Positions 8,001 through 18,800 of a stretch of 64,000 nt of DNA are shown here, piece by piece; positions within the stretch are counted from its first letter, which is position 1, and every line of letters starts with the position of its first letter. The translations under genes and the position numbers were made by a program. The notes under the pieces were generated by a model. The model worked only from the letters and a program-made list of their open reading frames with translations. It was not told the origin of the DNA and searched no databases. The stretch covers positions 1,218,761-1,282,760 of the forward strand of contig NW_024468511.1 in NCBI RefSeq assembly GCF_001632365.1, written 5' to 3'. This DNA comes from Laetiporus sulphureus 93-53 (taxonomy: Eukaryota; Basidiomycota; Agaricomycetes; Polyporales; Laetiporaceae).

Positions 8001-11000
8001 CGGCCTCGTCGCGTACATTGTCTCGTCTGTTTGGACATCTTCCACTGAATCAGGCTTTCCCGCCTGCTTCTCTGTCTCGGCATCTCCATGCTGTCCATCC
8101 TCGATACTTTGTTCTCCTTCTTTTCCGCCGTCCTCGTCCAGTGGAGGAGTCTCTTGCCTCAGAAACTCGCGCGGCAGTAGTATAGACCGGTCTAGCGCGA
8201 CAGGCAAACTACGATGTCTGCCACGGATCATAACCGCGCACAGGATAAGCTTAGACGGTGTATGGAGGGCTCCTGAGAAGCAGTAATTCTCCTGGGTGTG
8301 TCACGTCGTTAGTTTTGTGTTTGTGGTTAAGTGTGGGGTATGAAAGACTAACGTTGGGAATGCCGAGAGAAAGACCAACTGTTCCGAAGGCAGAGACTAG
8401 CTCAAAAACTGCAGTACATAATAGATGAATAAGCATTATGAAACCAGGACTGACAACACTCACTCAATGCAAAGATATTGAACCACGATGAGTCGCTCGT
8501 ATTCATCAACGGTTCTCGCTTCAGTTACACAGGCAACGCATCAGAAACCTGATTGTAACACAGTACGAAAGACGTATCATCCTACCTCGATTATGCAGAG
8601 TACAAACAACGACAACGCCAGCCACCACATATCTGTCATGCGCTTGAGCGAAATAGCTCAAGTCTGGTGTGTACGAAACGAACTCACCAATTGACAGTTG
8701 CCTGCGAGCATGGCGGGCTAGATACTTTCCCCAGATGGCCACGCGGGACTCCACGCCCATAAGCGGGCGATCCAGATAATCAGATTCCTGTTCCTCGTCT
8801 TTCGATCGGTAGATACCCAGGGATCGTTCCTCATAGACGTTGGTAGAGCGAACACTGTGAGAAATTCAATTCACAACAAGCAGAGATGCATGTAGGTTGT
8901 AGTACAAACCTGAGGACTATAGGAAAAAGGGCGATATACATCAGGATAACGTATAGCACCCTAGTACGCAGATGAGACAAACTCTCCGCATACTCGTTTA
9001 ACTTTTCACTTACTGGACGGCGGGGACGAATGTCGAAACAGCAATGGATTGAAAGCCTGCATTTCGCACGCCTGCGGCAGCGAGGACGGCGTTGATTACC
9101 CGGACACCAACTGGAATTCCGTCGAATGCAGGATCGCCTACATTGAGCAGGAGGTCAAACGACCACGCTAACGAGCTGTCAACTCAAAGTTTGAGGGTGT
9201 GCGACTATGGTATAATGAACGATCATGACCCACTCCATGGTGAATTGCATGGCGAAAAGCAGCCGAGTCTGATTGGAAGGAAACAGGTATATGAAACAGC
9301 GACGCGGGTGGTCTAGAAGGAATTGCAGGGTTTCCTTTGTGCGAGACTGATGCGGTAAGAATGTCATGAGGATCCAACTAATGATGTGGTGGCATCAGAG
9401 TCTGCAAACATATAGCAGATGGATAGGAAATGAGGTCTTTCTCACATCAAAATGCGCAAACTGCTCTGAGGGTTAGCTCGGACCTTATCTGAATACATCC
9501 TTTGCACTCACAAAATGGGCTGGAGATAAACCGTCAGAGAAGACTGTGACTGTGTCAGATAAAGGCACCTACAAAGAATGTATTACCGGCGAGGACGCAA
9601 ATGACAAGAAAGATGATCATTGGATATGCAGTACGGAAAGGTGTCATGTTCTGATCGACTAGAGACATGCCCGTGTTTGCCCATGCTCCTACCACTTGGA
9701 AAGCGGAGAACCTACCAAACTTGTGAGACCCGAAGATCCAATTAAGAATCATGAAAGGATCACCAGATTGGGTTGATCTTGCGATGCTGTTCGAAAGGCA
9801 AGAACCAAAGTCGCCAACGTGGCATACACATATATGGGGCGATCACTGTAAATGAGATCGCGAGTAATCCGAAATAGTACTAAGAATACGTCAGTACAAC
9901 AGCAATTTGGTCGATCCTTGGCAGCATCCTTACCAACGGCACGATCCACAGAAGGGCGCTCAGCGCACGGTATTCGATTCCTCCGAGCTCTTCGATCTCG
10001 TATGCAGTCAAATTGCGGAACGCTGAATTCCTACCGACGATCGCCCGAAAAGACAGATACGGCACTACGCGCGTCGGTGGGCCAGGAGCACCGCGTGCAT
10101 TTTGTCCGGCATTACGAGGGATCAAGGTCTCCGTTCTTGGCATAGTTACACTCGTCCAGAGCCTGCGATGAAGCCGCGGGAATGCGAAACGCACAGCTCG
10201 CGACACCATTTCGAACGGTCCAGGAAATCCGCCGAAGTAGTCACCCTCTTCAGGCACAGGAGAGAGCTGCTGAGCGAGACTCATCCGCCTGTTGCTCAGT
10301 TGGAGCGAATGCAGAGAGTTGGCGCTGGACTCTCGTGGGGCCTCATAGTTAGAGCTGCAATCACCATCCGACGAAGTCGTACGTCGACCCAGCGGGTCGA
10401 TGCGATGGGGAGCGACATCGACACGGCGGATCATCCCGGCATGCAACTTGTTCGAAACGCTATGTGCGGCCACCTTCGGTCGTTTAGCAGGAGAAATTGA
10501 TCGTTGAGTTCGCTGAGATAGTCGGCGTGCCCCTAGCTCCCGCAGACCATTGTGCAGGAATGCATTTAGTGTTGGCCTCGCATCCATGCTCGTTGAATCA
10601 CGTTGCGTCGAATCCCTCTCCTGCTCAGCAGCGACAATGTGGCCCAGATGCTCGAGGAAGTACAGCCTGATTCATACCACAGTCAGACCATTTATCATCA
10701 TTTATTGAGAAGATTAGCTACCTCCTGACCAGGACAACGACCCATGACACGAATACCTAGATTAATTAATGCTACAGATGAGCTGATATATGCAATCGTT
10801 TGCTTACTTGATTGCCGAAGAGTTCTAGCATTACAAGGATAGCCTGCTGCCACGCCGTTGTGCTACTCAGGTCGAAAGTGACGAGGCCCGTCCCCGTGGC
10901 AGCACTGACACAGACAAAAAGCGCATCTATGAACTTGATCTTGTACCTTCCATTGGACGCATAGAATATTGAGGCCAGAACGAAGGGCATCAGTATGCTG

Positions 11001-11093
11001 CAAGCAGTCTGGTAAGCACTACTTCTGGCCGTTGGGGCACATTACTCACAAGAGGAGGAGATGGACGCGAAAGAAATTCAGCTTAGACTTCAT
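7980..11093 (-). CDS. Trk-type potassium transporter
   Basis: This is a plasma-membrane K+ uptake protein of the fungal Trk/HKT family. I spliced it by hand from an ATG at 11093-11091 (exon 11050-11093) through at least nine exons. All four pore loops are present with their filter glycines: VSAATGTGLVTFD, GAWANTGMSLVDQ, GVRNAGFQSIAV and FGTVGLSLGIP. Other family blocks are FIDALFVCVSA, VPYLSFRAIVGRNSAF, LAGNTFF, FLLDHPRRCFIYLFPS, VRSTNVYEERSLGIY and MIRGRHRSLPVALDR. A long charged cytosolic linker follows the first pore repeat, as is usual in fungal Trk proteins. No break was found. The acidic C-terminal tail ends TRPCLRIAV inside a segment derived from the WDR7-like gene, so the stop has been remodelled. 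Confidence 0.9.
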
Positions 11094-11746
11094 GAGGATT
11101 CAACATACAGGAGATGGAACGATGGAGGGAAAGAACGAGCGGCTTGAGCCCTGGAAACGTTGAACCGACCGAGACCCGCCCAGGATGGCAGCCGTTGAGG
11201 AAAGCCACGCCTCGCACGAAAGCAAAATGCGCATTTGGAGGTCCTTCTACAGTCACTATATGCTGCTGTACCTTATATGCCGGTGTGGGTTGAGCCGGTC
11301 GGCTGGCAGATAGTACGCGCCAACTGTCAAGTCATTAGGCAGTCAGTTGTCCATAGATGAAGAAGGTTCGGTCAACGTACGTCTCGCTCACGTCGGAAGG
11401 ACGCATTCACCGAAGTTCCGATGGCCCCTTCGCCGCGGTCGCCGCGGTGGCGAGCGCCTTGCTCCAGGCTCACCCATGCCTGAGATGAGCTGTAGCGAAC
11501 ACATCGAAGTTTGATCATCCAAATGGGACTGGGTGTCGCATTAAGCAACACTTCACGCATCAGCTTCTATGATACATCTTATATGATAGAAGATTGATTG
11601 TTGACACTGAGCCTCGGATCCTATGCGAACATATATGTTGAACTCGAGAAGTGCCGCGCGTGCGCGGCGGACCCCTTGCTCGGAGCAACGCGCAAGCTGA
11701 GCCGGGAATCACATTTAATTCATCTCTACAGTATATACATATCAAT
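11094..11746. promoter_or_regulatory. Upstream region of the Trk gene
   Basis: There is no supported coding sequence between the Trk start codon and the second hAT-like element. The region is the only candidate for the Trk promoter and 5' untranslated leader. I see no unambiguous TATA box. The hAT-like copy begins 654 bp upstream of the start codon and could affect expression. Confidence 0.4.
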
Positions 11747-12283
11747 TAAGGCTCCAACTATTTATACTATTTACACTGCTGAGGTGTAAATAAATAGTAT
11801 ATAGTAAACAGTTATCTATATGTCATATAAACAGTTTATATAAAGTTTATATAGTTTTTTTTGGTCCCATCTTTTGATGGAGTTTTACTCAACTGTGAGC
11901 AGCCTCTGTGATTGTTGAGGCCTTTAAGGACCTATAGCACATGACAGTGAGCAGAAAACAAGCATTCAATGTCAACACTTGCACCAGGAATGACCAGAAA
12001 ATCTTATGTTATACAAGAAATGACAAGAAACTCATGTTCATGAACCTACATGATGATAAACTGTCAGTGGTGACTTCTGTTAAACACTATGACTTTCAAT
12101 TGGCTCACTGTTGTGCTGTCAAATCTAGCAATTGCGCACACAATAGCCCTATATCATCATAAAACTATTTATACTATATATATACATCTATTTACTATGT
12201 ACAGGCCCAACTGTAAATAAACAGATATAGTAAACAGTTAAAACTATGTAACATAGTAAATAGATAGAAATGTTGGAGCCTTA
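11747..12283. mobile_element. Non-autonomous hAT-like element, copy 2
   Basis: This copy has the same length (537 bp), the same 12-bp terminal inverted repeats and the same orientation as copy 1. The flanking duplication is ATATCAAT at 11739-11746 and 12284-12291, different from copy 1, so it inserted independently. By eye the only difference between the copies is G at 5931 against A at 11934. This near identity means a very recent mobilisation, and therefore an active hAT transposase in the genome now or recently. Confidence 0.92.
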
Positions 12284-12553
12284 ATATCAATGTTTGCTTA
12301 CATATGCACCACCACCAGCCTGAGAGAAGCCATCACTCTGTATCAAATAAGTAAGGGCTCATACAACGAATGACGATGACATTTAGACGTCTGTGAGCAG
12401 GTGTGAGTGAGATAAGAATTAGGTTCAGCTGTCGAAAATGTACATACAAGCCAGTTACATGTGAAGTGCAACGTGCCTTTTCCTGCCTGAGTTCACACCT
12501 TGAACTTGTACTTTAGATGGTGAGGTCAGCTGTAGGTGAGCATTCCAAATAAC

Positions 12554-13006
12554 TCACATTTCACCTATGTATGGAAAGAAATTGCCAGTCTTCAAGTTAT
12601 TCCTTCTTAAAACTTGATGCGTGATGGCGGCCTTGATGGAGACCAATGCGCCGCACAGACCAGCCTCGTACTCCCGCAGCAGGATCGTTTTTCCTTGAGA
12701 GAAGTACACAGGAATCGGGATCCCATCATATTTGACGATCTGCTGCAGATAGGTCTTGTGACCACATGTGTATATGTGTCTGGCCAGTTGCATAAGGCGT
12801 ACGGTGCATCTTCTTCTGTTCAAAAGTGCCAATTCTGTATCATTAAAAAGGAGAAATCTATGCCGCGTATCATCTGAGCTCAAGCCTTGCGTGTCACTCT
12901 CATTGTTGACATCATTGTTTGCTGGAGAATGAAGGACCTGTGTGGTCCGGCGGATTCTGCCGGATGCGAGGAGAGCACTGAAGGCCACCGCTGTAAGCCA
13001 TTGCAA
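12554..13006 (-). CDS. Unrecognised ORF of 150 codons
   Basis: This is the longest ORF between the second hAT-like copy and the repeat-rich zone. It begins with a possible short signal sequence (MQWLTAVAFSALLASG) and continues with a hydrophilic body containing the segment ARHIYTCGHKTYLQQIV. No family is recognised and no flanking exon is evident. It may be a chance frame. Confidence 0.25.
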   Translation of the reverse strand: MQWLTAVAFSALLASGRIRRTTQVLHSPANNDVNNESDTQGLSSDDTRHRFLLFNDTELALLNRRRCTVRLMQLARHIYTCGHKTYLQQIVKYDGIPIPVYFSQGKTILLREYEAGLCGALVSIKAAITHQVLRRNNLKTGNFFPYIGEM

Positions 13007-13111
13007 GGCTGAAGAGTGAAACCGTAAGACGAGCGGTGAGAATCGATAGTTGCTGATGTTATAAATTTTAAGACATGCTGCATGAACTCAGCCCAGTGCC
13101 CGGGAGCATTC

Positions 13112-13310
13112 TTCAGTGTTGTGTGTGAAGTGGTTTTCCTTCACACGGACATGTTCAGTGATCACGCGAAGCCCGAAGTCATTTGTCTTGCCACATGTAT
13201 CGTAACCTGTGCATCATCCGAAGCTATCCGCCTCTTCAGATGCATCGTGATCTGGCTTCGCACGGACATGTTCAGTGATGCACGTGAACCCCATGTCATG
13301 AAGGTCTGAA
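13112..13310. repeat. Imperfect direct repeat, about 120-bp spacing
   Basis: The core CACGGACATGTTCAGTGAT occurs at about 13144 and again at about 13261. Related flanks are found on both sides (GTGA-TGG-TTC before it, CACG-GAA after it). The two units are diverged by substitutions and a small gap. No gene overlaps them convincingly. Confidence 0.6.
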
Positions 13311-14150
13311 GGTCTGAAGCTTAAAGCCCTCTATCCTCCTGTATGTGTCCTAACATTCATGGTTCTGACTTAAGGCCTCATTTTCATGAGGAAACCTGTC
13401 GTATCTTGACTGCTTCAGCCATTTACGAGAAGCTGGTTCTATTTTTAAAGTCATTTTAATTGCTCATTATCTCCCCAGATCTCCATTTGTCTGTGCGCGT
13501 CTATCGCCTTGATGGACGCTTAGTTCAGTAGTCGTGTGGAAAGGCTGCTCAGACACAAGAAACGTGAAAGTGTCACACTTGGCTGCTTTATCTGCATCAG
13601 TAGGGGGTGCCAACAACTTAGCTGAATGCGCAGGCTATACAACTTGAAGGCACCGCTAACAGGAATATGACGTAATGTGAAAAAATAGTAAATCACGGAG
13701 ATTATGTGCTACTACAGATTAGTACTATAGCTGTATCATATTAGTGCAGCTTTCAGTCTAGTAGTGTCTTCAGACTGTGGCCTTCAGTCTGGTGCCTTTA
13801 GAGTGTTGTAGGATCATATGCTTCAATGCACCAGTGACTTCAGCACACAATCTTATTGTCTATGTGTGCTGGTGAGTTGTCTTCAAGGTGGAGTCTTCAG
13901 GCCATTGTCATCAGAGGGTGGTCTGAAGGATGGCCAAGCCATCGCTTCAGAGTGTCGTTATCAGATTGTTGCCTTCCGATGCACCACCTTCAGACGACTG
14001 CCTTCAGGCACTGATTACCACTGCGGCATGCAGATCACAGCTGGTGACTGGTATACTGTCCGGCCAGCCAGGACAACACATCAGAGTGCACGCAACGCAG
14101 TGCAAACAAAGAGGGGATGTGTACCTGACATGCTCACCAGCTGGCTTCAG
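13306..14150. repeat. CTTCAG/CTGAAG-rich tract
   Basis: I count twelve copies of the hexamer CTTCAG or its complement in about 845 bp, where fewer than one would be expected by chance. Examples are at 13306, 13314, 13413, 13768, 13782, 13838, 13895, 13923, 13945, 13988, 14002 and 14145. Many sit in a longer context such as GCCTTCAGTCTG. Open frames across it are low-complexity and not supported as genes. Confidence 0.55.
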
Positions 14151-14246
14151 ACCAATGACCCTATCCGGCTATCCGGCGTAATCTGGCAGATTTCACTGGA
14201 CCACGCAGGTCCAACCTTCATGTTTGCTGATTCCTTTGGCTATAAA

Positions 14247-15390
14247 TTATGGTTAGTGGGCTGCCGATCAGAGAGGTTGATGAGAATCATCAGGAAAACT
14301 CGAATCTGACTTATGATTCTTTTATTCGCTTACCGTCACCAAAAAAAGACAGTAAGTCCGAGAAAGTCTCAGGACCTCCTTGTTTTGGACTTTTCTCTGG
14401 GTTGTGAGCTTCTTATCGCATGCTTATTGGCTTGTACATATGAGGGACTGCACTGGATAAAATGATTTAAATTTTGAACTAGTGGAGAAAATTTGGAGTG
14501 AGCCAACAAATTTTTCAAAGTGCACAAAATTTGCCATGTGGGGCTTCAAAATTGCCACGTGGACCTCCCGAAATGGGTAGGCCACAAAGTTTCCATGTGT
14601 ATAGCTACCACCATCACTGTCATCCGTCACGTGTCGTTCGCTGCTGCCACTGCCACCATCACCATCGCTGTCCTTGTCCTTGCTGCCCTCTGCCCTAGAC
14701 ACATGTGCTGCCCTCCATCCTCACTGCCACGGGCATGATGTCCATCCATCTGCACCTCACCATTGCTGCTGTCCAGAAAGAAATGTCACAGTATGACAGA
14801 TCCAGGATCCTTTATGCTTGTCTTCAGCAGTGTCATGCAGCACTTCATCTTCCTCATTTGTAGACTCTAGAGGCAGGTGTGAAGCAAGAAACTCACCCCC
14901 ACACTCTCATATTGCCTAGTGGGAATTGATATTGACAAGATAGTTACATAAGGAGAGGGCAGTGCGAACAGCACATTTGCAATCCATTGTGACCATGATT
15001 GAATATTGAACAAGCGCTCGCGATGGCGATGGCTGCGACAGCAGCAATGACAGTGACAGCGACAACGACGAGCCTGAGAAAAATATCATGGTCCATGCAG
15101 GAGCTAATGGCATGCGCAGGAACGGCGCCTACGAGATGATCAAGCGCTCGCATGCCCTTTCTTAGCCACGTGGCAAAAGTTCTGGGGACCACGTGGCAAT
15201 TTCTGTGGCTCAAAAGAAATTTTCAAACTCTTTATAAAAGATTTCTCTATAGATAATTTCTCGACCATATTGTCCCGCGGCGCCCACCATATGTGCAAGC
15301 CAAAACCAGCGAGAACAAGTCAAAAAAGAGGTTCTTGAGCGGCAAGTCGATTTGAGTTTTCCTGATGATTTCTATTTACCTCATAGAGCC
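14247..15390. repeat. Old inverted-repeat element, about 1.1 kb
   Basis: The left side contains AATCATCAGGAAAACTC at 14285. The same sequence appears in reverse complement ending at 15370. Matches continue inward: GGCTTGTACATATG near 14429 pairs with GGCTTGCACATATG near 15300, and both arms then carry CACGTGG-type blocks next to AAAATTT or AAATTGCC. They also extend outward through GTGGGCT and GAGGT. The arms are clearly diverged, so this looks like an ancient foldback or long-TIR DNA element. No transposase and no target duplication were identified. Confidence 0.45.
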
Positions 15391-15886
15391 CACGCCTGAC
15401 AGGAATGCCATCGTTAATGATGAGTTGGTTCACTGGACTGACCGTCGTGTTCGCAGTCATCTTGAGTGCCTGTACAGCCTTGAATCCGGTGGTTGCGTGG
15501 CCCTAATCCAGCCTATGCATTAGCTGCAGCTGATTTCCCGGGGTCATCGTCCGGTGAGGCCAAGGCAACTTCATCGTCCAGGAGTTGGTGCAGTGAGCAT
15601 GCTGGAGGGTATAGCAGCTGGATATCGTGGTGAATGAGAGTGTCAAATATGGCGCGGCGGTAGTAGCTTTGCAGTTGTGACACGTGCAAACACGTGATGT
15701 CGAACAGCTGACTGCAGACGAGACAAGATTGACTAATATGCTTACATATACAGCACCTATTTGGAAAGAGAGTATATACTATGTTAAGTAATGTTTTTCC
15801 ACCCCTGCAACTTCTTGGCGACAGGCACCAGTGAACCAAATCTTGCTCTCCGAGCAAGAGATCCGAGCAAGAGATGAAGCAACTGC

Positions 15887-18800
15887 TTATGTACTGAATG
15901 TGAGAGCGCTCTCGCGTATCCGCAGTCTCACACTGCGATCTGCAAGCCATTCAAATCGGACATCGGTCAGGGTGGCAATGAGCGACATTTGAGCTATATA
16001 CAGTTGTTTAGTGAAATGATTAACATCCGGGGAACGGAACTGCCTACCTTCGTCTCCGACATTGAACCCGAGCGTCTTGTACGGTCCGGAGCCTGCATGT
16101 CCTTGCCGTGGGGGTGCCCCCGCAATGAAGAAGCTAGTGAAGCTGGAGCCGACCTTCCACACCAGCACGACAGACTCCTCAAGCGACACTGTCACCAGGC
16201 GCCGTCCATCCGGCGAGAAGCTGCACGCTGTTGTTCGTTTCTTGTGGCCTTCCAGCACATATAGGCGAGTGGCAGTCTTCAAATCGTACATCACCACGGC
16301 GCCTTCGCTGGTCCCCACTGCGAGGCGTTGCGTGGGGGAGTGAAAGTCGACAGTAGGGAAGCTAGGATGAACCGTATCAGAGAAGGAAATCATAACAGTC
16401 AAAACAGAGATTCACGTTTGCACAACGTGTCTGAGAATGTCAGTGGCAGAATCCAGAACTGCGTCTCGGTCGGCGGTAGAATTGGGATCCAGCGATTTCA
16501 CGATAGCCTCCATCAAGCGAGGCAAATTGCTGTACAGCACCATCGGATTCTGCGAATGCTCAGCGACATCTCCTCCCGGTCAAACAGCAGGCTGACTTGC
16601 CTTGCGTATGAGGAGGATGACCAACTGCATGACAGATCTGCGGTGCTGCACGCTGCGTGGCTGCAGTATGTCGATGGTCAAGGTGGTCATAAACAGCGGC
16701 GTGTTGGCGGTAGCGATTTGAAGGACCGCAGATCGTGCTTGAGCTCCAATGTTGTGCGGTGAGATCGAGTCCTTCCGTGATGCAGTCGCCAGCGTAAAAA
16801 GTGCACGCAGCATCTCGACTGCGTCGACGTACTGTTGCCACACCGGGAAGCCACGAGAGCATAGCTCGATGGCCAAAGCGCGGTACGAGGAGCTTTCGTC
16901 GTGCAGATACTGTGCAATTGAGCGTGCTATGTCCGTGAGGACGCTGACAAAACCCGTGTGAGCATGCACTTCATGTGATTCATCGAGCATACCTTGCGGA
17001 CAGTAGGCTGTACTTCTGTATGGCAATGTAACCGCATATGTGCAGCGCCATGGCATCTCGAAGACATTCTTCCGCATCCGGCTGCGCGCATGGCACTGTT
17101 GAAGTGTTCACCAATGTGACATGATTGCGTACAACTGCACACTTACGATACGCCTGCCAATATTCAACAGCTTGCACGGCCTCCTCATCCGTGAGGCGAG
17201 CGACTCCGATGTCAAATAGTGAGCGAGATGCGTTCCGGATTTCCAGTACTACCTAGCGTGAACATTTAACTAGTTGTCATAATAGCAATCATACCGATCG
17301 ATTGTAGCCACTGTCTTGTTAGGAACGATAGACTCGGCGATTGATACGAGGTGCCGACCGCCTCCGCAAGAGACGTGGCGTAGGATGTCATTACGGTGCT
17401 AGTATCTGATTTGAGCGCTTCGAGAATGGTCACCCAGACTTTCTTCAAGTACAGAAACCATGAACACATACCTTCATTCTGCATGAAAACGTTCAAGATG
17501 CCGAGAATCGCCACAGAACGTGCAGCTGAGACCTCCGGGGAAGCACACCATATTGGCGTACTCTGTTCGTTGTATACAGAGGTCGTCCCATTGCTGTACC
17601 TCCAAAAATGGAATTCTGAGTTGCACTAATTGAGAGTAATATTTCAGACTCACTCACCCTGCATAGCCTACCGGAAGACATGAAGATTTGGCCCCCAGTT
17701 TTTCACGGCATATTCTGTCGATCTCGTTGCTCAAGCCAGGGGTCAAGACTGCGGAAAGGACAAGCGCCAATTGCTGCCAGTCGATTGGGCGTTTCTGCTC
17801 TATGTTGGTGTTGGACGGAATTGCACCAGCGGACAGAATGATCCCCGTGCTCTGCCGTATGAGCGCCACGACATCCACAAGAACTGTGGACGCTGTTGGC
17901 AGGAGTTCCTTGTTAGAACCAACGTTGGAAGGCAAAAATGACTTTACTGACAAGCGCCCGCGACGGACTGGCAGGGCAAGGATGAAACGACGGCCTTCGA
18001 AGTATCCCCAGTGGACTTAACAGACCTGACATTAGGACGTCAGACGGATTACCACATAGAAAAGCAGCTTCGCAAACACACCACCCGTTCCATCCTCCCT
18101 GCTTCATCAGCTCATCCACCTTCTCCGCACTCATTGATCTCCAGAACTCTCTAGTCTTCGAGTCCCACAGTCTCGCCCGTCCATCAGCGTACAGCAGGAG
18201 AAGATTGTCTTCTCCGACATATATCCTGCTCAATGGTGCCGAGGACGCCGGGACGATGAAAACCCTGCGAAGAATGTCATTCAACAAGGCGTTGGATGAG
18301 TGGCACTCACGTACATCTGACAGCTGTCCACTGCTATAGTGGCGATCGTACCGTCCTGCGAGATGCACAGCACACAGCCTCTCAGACGACCGATGTCCTC
18401 CCCATAGAGGTGAATGACCTGGACGAGGGACGTCGTGAACATTGTCCAGCGGGCACGGAGTTTCAGCGACCTGCCTTGACGGTGAGATTCGAAGTAATAG
18501 ATGTACGATGCTGCCTCACTCAAGCTCCCAGATCGCCACTGTACCATCATCTGCGCCTCCGACGATATAGCGCTTATTGGTTCGCTCATCTTCGACCAAG
18601 TATAAGGCTAGGATCTCGCCTTGCAGTGGCACATCTGAAATCTGTAAGCTATCATAATCTGCCTTCCCCAACAAACCGGCGAAGTTCGTGCGACGGAGAC
18701 GCCCATCGCCTGACACGCATGGATGAGTACCAATGTAATGGTTCCGAGCGTCAAAGCCGACTCACCACATCCCAAGATGATCAAGTTCAGTTCGACAGGC

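Noticed and set aside
14424..14702. Asp/Ser-rich minus-strand ORF
   Set aside because: It lies within the arm of the old inverted repeat, and its composition comes from a simple CCATCAC-type run.
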